Source of the DNA: an uncultured Lachnospiraceae bacterium
GTDB taxonomy: Bacteria > Bacillota > Clostridia > Lachnospirales > Lachnospiraceae
NCBI GenBank assembly: GCA_910577785.1
Contig: CAJTNT010000021.1
Span: 1 to 64,000 of the forward strand
Reading direction: 5' to 3'
Length of the DNA stretch: 64,000 bases
Both the position numbers and the translations under genes were made by a program. The number at the start of each line of letters is the position of its first letter. Within the stretch, counting starts at the first letter, position 1. The notes below the pieces were generated by a model. The model searched no databases, had not been told where the DNA came from, and saw nothing but the letters and a program-made list of their open reading frames with translations. Positions 61,801 through 64,000 of this stretch are shown here, one piece after another.

Positions 61801-62102
61801 CCGTAAAATACAACGGAATGTCCTTCCAGGTAACTGCAATCGGCAAGAAGGCCTTCAAAAACAGCAAAAAGCTGACTACGGTAACCGTTGGAAAATATGT
61901 AAAGACTATCGAAGCCGAGGCATTCTGCAATTCCAAAAAGCTTGCCAAAATCAAGTTTAGTGGGACAGCTGTTAAGACAATTAAGAAAAACGCCTTTGCA
62001 AAGATTAAGAAGTCCGCGGCCTTTGATGTGAAAAATTCGAAAAAGGCCTACTATAAGAAACTGCTGAACAAAGCCAATACCAAGAACTTTAAAGTGAAAT
62101 AA
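55863..62102 (+). CDS. Secreted enzyme with two GH43 domains and several carbohydrate-binding modules
   Basis: The 2079-residue protein has a signal peptide (about 1-32). The first GH43 beta-propeller (about 40-345) has its acidic residues in SDVPDLDMIRVGDAYYM, HDMALFFDDNGKTY and EGTHILKKDGYYYVF. After an Ala/Glu-rich linker come three related CBM22-like modules (about 409-566, 584-748 and 751-905), a concanavalin-like GH43_C2 domain (about 918-1116) and a cohesin-like domain (about 1125-1259). The second GH43 (about 1276-1599) shows GADPYAIVYDGRVYVYM, FDPAVLVDDDGSAY and FEDSGIFKYNGKYYY. A CBM6-like domain, a helical linker and two BspA-type leucine-rich units (about 1820-2079) close the protein. 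It should cut arabinoxylan-type or arabinan side chains outside the cell. Confidence 0.93.
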   Translation: MSKALRNRWKRICAMLLAAAMVITMMPSTAMAGTSSDLGDGTFQNPVIYSDVPDLDMIRVGDAYYMISTTMHLSPGCPVMKSTDLVNWEIVNYVFDRLGTDDAMSLRNGKNMYGNGQWAASLQYHDGLYYVAFNSNTTGRAYIYTTDDIERGSWTKRDLGAPYHDMALFFDDNGKTYILYGGTQIKCVELEEDLSGAKPGTEVILFDSNAPGEEVNASGKGFILGYEGTHILKKDGYYYVFNICWPNGAGRTEVCHRSRTFPTTEWENKVILQANFSNFGTSAGVAQGGVIDTPDGKWYGFLFQDHGAIGRVPVLTDCTWKEGWPMLGKNGDGKTVEAVMQIPVAGSSTKSIVKSDEFYNDAEHREYAAAANAVSEAEAEAASVASDAAANASEPAPAAEDEPQTETVELITNGNFENGTEGWEGFEGGTIELVEEDGNHVIKAKERKNTSSSAKQDLSGKLQKGQSYKITGKLKYDVGPDTKAFHVMLQNGVDYKYRSQAGVINAKKGEWTEFSIDYTAGDKVDGNNTYPFSPTQNYFFIETPWTDSLDAEKDLMDYYLDDISMTYEKKIGEEEKPQPGDDSLIEIIENGGFETGDTSGWEMMRTEKGELEATTAEKASGDYSIHVYNRQNCGAGPCQNISGKLKFGKTYTITGKLKYTTGPDTKQFYVTIENGDNFNWRENLVSIQARKGEWTSFSGTYTVHDKSEQFPFDPNQNYIFIETPWAATPNAENDLMEFYLDDFSMTTESDNMIVNGSFENGIEPWTGMENATVAATEEEAQDGSFSAVTTGRTACAQGPSQDLSNKMTPGNIYTITAYLKYKTGPDNKNFNMTIQNGPDYNYRSILGTVSAARGEWTKMEVTYTMPEDAISTQNYLFFETPWVAQPTAENDLMDFYVDNVTMTEQIPDKKVEEVGENDYNGSNLDLVWQWNHNPNNNYWSLTDRNGWLRLTAGSKANSILEARNTLTQRTYGPTCSGKVKMDISNMKAGDVAGLASFSYNYGYIAVKKEANGAKLVMVDASSNASKGKDEPEEKASVDCEGNTIYLKEDFDFAGGDKVSFYYSFDGNTWKQLGEAMKLSYELVHFMGSRFALFNYATKSAGGYVDFDYFRVSDQITGASQTPSTLKAGMSNSGEISGVINSTCEANISMDALPADGHSSLKASISIPDIMEVEDVVFQSSAIQGTADYSVKGGRLILTVKGDNVSFQAADKLFATIKLKLKGYVDKDNAASLKADYITVDNGAVEYDITDCMTTINLKYLDTGALAKKLGYGNPLMTQEFGADPYAIVYDGRVYVYMTADDYQYDEDGQVIDNNFDYIRSLRVISSDDMMNWTDHGEIKVAGEDGAAKWAAHSWAPAIAYKQIDGKDKFFLYFANDASGIGVLEGDSPLGPWKDPIGKALITGQTPGCQGVVWCFDPAVLVDDDGSAYIYFGGGVPNGQQISPKTARVAKLGADMISIDGEAELIDAPCMFEDSGIFKYNGKYYYNYCTNFISPHGDGGPGYGTICYMESDDPMGPYTYKGEIFQNPANWFGVGGNNHHATFVFEGQSYFIYHAQTVSKELGIEKGYRSTHIDKISFYSNGSIKPIKGTYAGISQLREVSAYDRIEAETIAWNKGIKVSACKENGGAFGQFNRQLTDLQDGDWTSVSQVAFGEKGAKSFTANVASAKGGKIEIRLDSPQGSLIGTLDVKATGSADTFKALTCDVDRVTGTRNVFLVFRGSGTDSIMNVDYYLFGEASTGPVDPEPADTSKLSAKIKDAENLLEVLSAAEKTKLQAAINTAKAVLNKENVSQEEVDAALAALSKSVEAAKESLKPQKPNYGAYLNKSFTTKDGLKWKITKCSEKTKEVSLTGAAKQLTKATIPSFVKYDGMSFKVTAIASKALRSQAKLTNVTIGKYVTKIGTQAFANSKKLAKITFQGTAIKSIGKDAFKGIKKTAAFSMKKTFVSGSLKYQITKCTASAKTVKVTGASKQLSKLAIPATVKYNGMSFQVTAIGKKAFKNSKKLTTVTVGKYVKTIEAEAFCNSKKLAKIKFSGTAVKTIKKNAFAKIKKSAAFDVKNSKKAYYKKLLNKANTKNFKVK

Positions 62103-62150
62103 AAATTCCCCGTATCCAAGAAGATGCTGGGGCAGCAGAATAAGCTTAGG

Positions 62151-62185
62151 AATGAGGATGCCAATAAATTTTCGGCATCCTCATT
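62151..62185 (+). terminator. Hairpin between the GH43 gene and the sensor kinase
   Basis: A 12-base perfect stem (AATGAGGATGCC / GGCATCCTCATT) with an 11-base loop. T residues follow only weakly. It lies 33 bases before the kinase start and could act as attenuator or terminator. Confidence 0.75.
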
Positions 62186-62217
62186 TCGAAATCTACCTTT
62201 TTTGGGAGGCGTTCCTC

Positions 62218-64000
62218 ATGCTCAAACATGCCGTCAAAACCATGAATAATATCCGCTTAAAACACAAGCTGCTCATCCTCGTCCTTCTCTGTGTCCTAAT
62301 TCCCCTTATTGTGACTAACAGCGGAATCCTCTGGAGCATGCGCCAGGGCCTGAAAAAGGAGCAGGAGCAAAAGCGCCAAAATGTCGTTGACCGCCTGGAG
62401 TCCGAACTTCGTGAACGCATTAACCAGCAGCTGACCATTGCGGATTATCTAAACCGCAATGAAAAGCTAAAACGTTTCCTCAACCGTTCCTACCAGTCTC
62501 CGTCAGAATACTACGAGTCCTATGTCCATCTTATGCAGGATGATGTGATCCACTACTACTATCTGGCCTTGTCCGCCTATAGTATCACTATCTGCACAGA
62601 GAACAGCACCATTGTAAACGGCACTTATTTTGTGAAAGCGGAAGACGTCAAAGCCAGCAGCTGGTACCGCTCGTTCACTGCCTCTTCCAGCCCAGCTGTC
62701 CTCTACCCTTATTTTGAAGATGGAAGCGAATCTTCCGGCTACATTGAGAAAGGCCGCAAGCTTGCCGCCCTCCAGGCGCTGGATTATTGTGGCGAAGGAA
62801 ATATTATTTTCTTAGAGTTAGGCTACCAGTCCTTGGCAGAATGCATTGAGAACTTTTGCGATGGCGTGGGTTACTGCCTCTGCGACGGGGACAGGATCCT
62901 CTTCTCTTCGGAAGAAAAAAACAGCCAGAGCCAGGATTTCCGGCAGTTAACGGACGCCCAGAAAGAAGAATTCCCCATAGCCAAGGAGGTAGACCTCTAT
63001 GGCACGACCATAAGCATCCGTCTGCAGGAAGAGGATTTCATTATGTTTGATGCGCTTTGGGCGCAAAAGGGCCTGATTTTTCTCCTTTACATCCTGAACT
63101 TGATAGTCCCTACCTTTTATATTTATATCCTCTACCGCTCCCTGCATGATCGGATTGCAACGACACAGAACTACCTAAACCGGCTCAAGGAAGGCGCCTA
63201 CGAGGTGATTCCCTCCCAGGAAGCCAGGGATGAGATTGGCGGCATGGTGCAAAGCTATAACCTGATGGTAACACGGATCAAGGAACTGATCGAAGTGGTT
63301 TTTAAGAATAAAGAGCAGGCACAGAGTCTGGAAATTGCCAAAAAGCAGGCGGAACTGCATGCCCTGCAGAGCCAGCTGAACCCGCACTTTATCTTCAATG
63401 CCCTGGAAAGCATCCGTATGCACAGCATTTTAAAGAAAGAGACAGAGACGGCGCAGATATTGGAAAGCTTTGCGATTTTAATGCGCAGCAATATCCAGTG
63501 GAATGAGGATTTTGTGACTGTGGAGGAAGAATGCAGCAATGTCCGGCGGTATCTGGAAATACAGAAATACCGTTTTGGGGAGCGGATGGAATTTTTCCTA
63601 TATATCCAAGAGAGCTGCCTGCAGCAGAGGATTCCCCGGTTTATGGTGATAAATTTTGTTGAAAATGCCTGTATCCATGGCATAGAGAACAGCTTGGGCG
63701 GCGGTTCGGTTACTGTTATGGTCTCCGAGGATGACAGCAGCCTGTATGTGGAAATTATGGATAAGGGGAGCGGCATGGAGGCAGAGGCCTTAGAGAGCCT
63801 GAGGGAGCTGGTGGAACAGGCGGATGTCAGTTATATCCAGAAGGCGGGGAAAAGCATTGGGATTGCGAACACCGTTGTGCGCATGAAACAGTATTATGGG
63901 GAGGGGATTGTGATTGACATTAATAGCACCGTAGGAGAGGGAACGGAGATTAGCATCCAGGTTCCCAAGGAAGGGAGGCAGGGTTATGATTCGGGTACTC
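62218..64000 (+). CDS. YesM-type sensor histidine kinase, C-terminus beyond the window
   Basis: The frame is open from the ATG at 62218 (GGGAGG site) to the window end, 594 codons. Membrane segments lie at about residues 18-40 and 285-307 around an extracellular sensor domain. A HAMP-like linker follows, and His390 lies in LQSQLNPHFIFNALESIRM, the phosphorylation motif of the LytS/YesM class. The ATPase motifs are VINFVENACIHG and EIMDKGSGM. Such kinases act with AraC-type response regulators to sense sugars or oligosaccharides. Placed behind the GH43 gene, it probably senses products of xylan or arabinan cleavage. Confidence 0.93.
   Translation, partial: MLKHAVKTMNNIRLKHKLLILVLLCVLIPLIVTNSGILWSMRQGLKKEQEQKRQNVVDRLESELRERINQQLTIADYLNRNEKLKRFLNRSYQSPSEYYESYVHLMQDDVIHYYYLALSAYSITICTENSTIVNGTYFVKAEDVKASSWYRSFTASSSPAVLYPYFEDGSESSGYIEKGRKLAALQALDYCGEGNIIFLELGYQSLAECIENFCDGVGYCLCDGDRILFSSEEKNSQSQDFRQLTDAQKEEFPIAKEVDLYGTTISIRLQEEDFIMFDALWAQKGLIFLLYILNLIVPTFYIYILYRSLHDRIATTQNYLNRLKEGAYEVIPSQEARDEIGGMVQSYNLMVTRIKELIEVVFKNKEQAQSLEIAKKQAELHALQSQLNPHFIFNALESIRMHSILKKETETAQILESFAILMRSNIQWNEDFVTVEEECSNVRRYLEIQKYRFGERMEFFLYIQESCLQQRIPRFMVINFVENACIHGIENSLGGGSVTVMVSEDDSSLYVEIMDKGSGMEAEALESLRELVEQADVSYIQKAGKSIGIANTVVRMKQYYGEGIVIDINSTVGEGTEISIQVPKEGRQGYDSGT
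63986..64000 (+). CDS. Start of the cognate response regulator gene
   Basis: Five codons (ATG ATT CGG GTA CTC: MIRVL) follow a GGGAGGCAGG ribosome site and overlap the still-open kinase frame. MIRVL is a usual opening of YesN-type response regulators, which carry a receiver and an AraC-like DNA-binding domain. The rest of the gene is outside the window. Confidence 0.55.

Overview
The window looks like chromosomal DNA from a gut-type anaerobic Clostridia member, probably Lachnospiraceae. The signs are strong GGAGG ribosome binding sites, several TTG and GTG starts, very large secreted glycosidases ending in Ig-like or leucine-rich repeats, a GlgC/GlgD pair and a glycyl-radical microcompartment. 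The genus cannot be fixed from the sequence alone.

Left edge (1-750): the start of a response regulator on the minus strand and a truncated HTH gene with its own terminator.

Choline microcompartment (746-24247): a nearly complete GRM1-type locus. It holds choline TMA-lyase CutC and its activase CutD, two aldehyde dehydrogenases (one has lost its catalytic Cys), PduL, an iron alcohol dehydrogenase and PduS. The shell set has four single-domain PduA-type proteins, two EutS-type proteins, a GrpU-type protein, a EutN pentamer and a PduT-type trimer. EutJ, EutQ, EutT-like and two EutP-like proteins, a DMT transporter and a MerR regulator are also present. CutC cleaves choline to trimethylamine and acetaldehyde; the aldehyde then goes to ethanol, or through acetyl-CoA to acetyl phosphate. 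Four promoters with the same TTGACTTT start, a GC dyad and a 19-20 bp spacer mark a probable MerR regulon. This regulon also contains a TPR / DUF4037 / DUF4125 / flavodiiron protein module.

Glycan region (24.2-47.5 kb): a LysR remnant, a 2207-residue GH38 alpha-mannosidase, two degenerate M61-like peptidases, cysteine synthase, an AraC regulator, galE, and a 2565-residue surface protein with duplicated beta-helix modules and about 14 Cys-pair knuckles. The surface gene follows a leader of about 650 nt and is followed by a 34-residue peptide gene.

Right part (47.5-64 kb): glgC-glgD for glycogen synthesis; a tightly coupled minus-strand five-gene cluster matching the uncharacterised STM4011-STM4015 families (two radical SAM enzymes, a sulfatase-fold hydrolase, an ATP-grasp protein and a leucine-rich protein); a 2079-residue double-GH43 enzyme with inserted carbohydrate-binding modules; and a YesM-type sensor kinase whose response regulator starts at the window edge.

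All family names come from reading motifs by eye; no database search was run.
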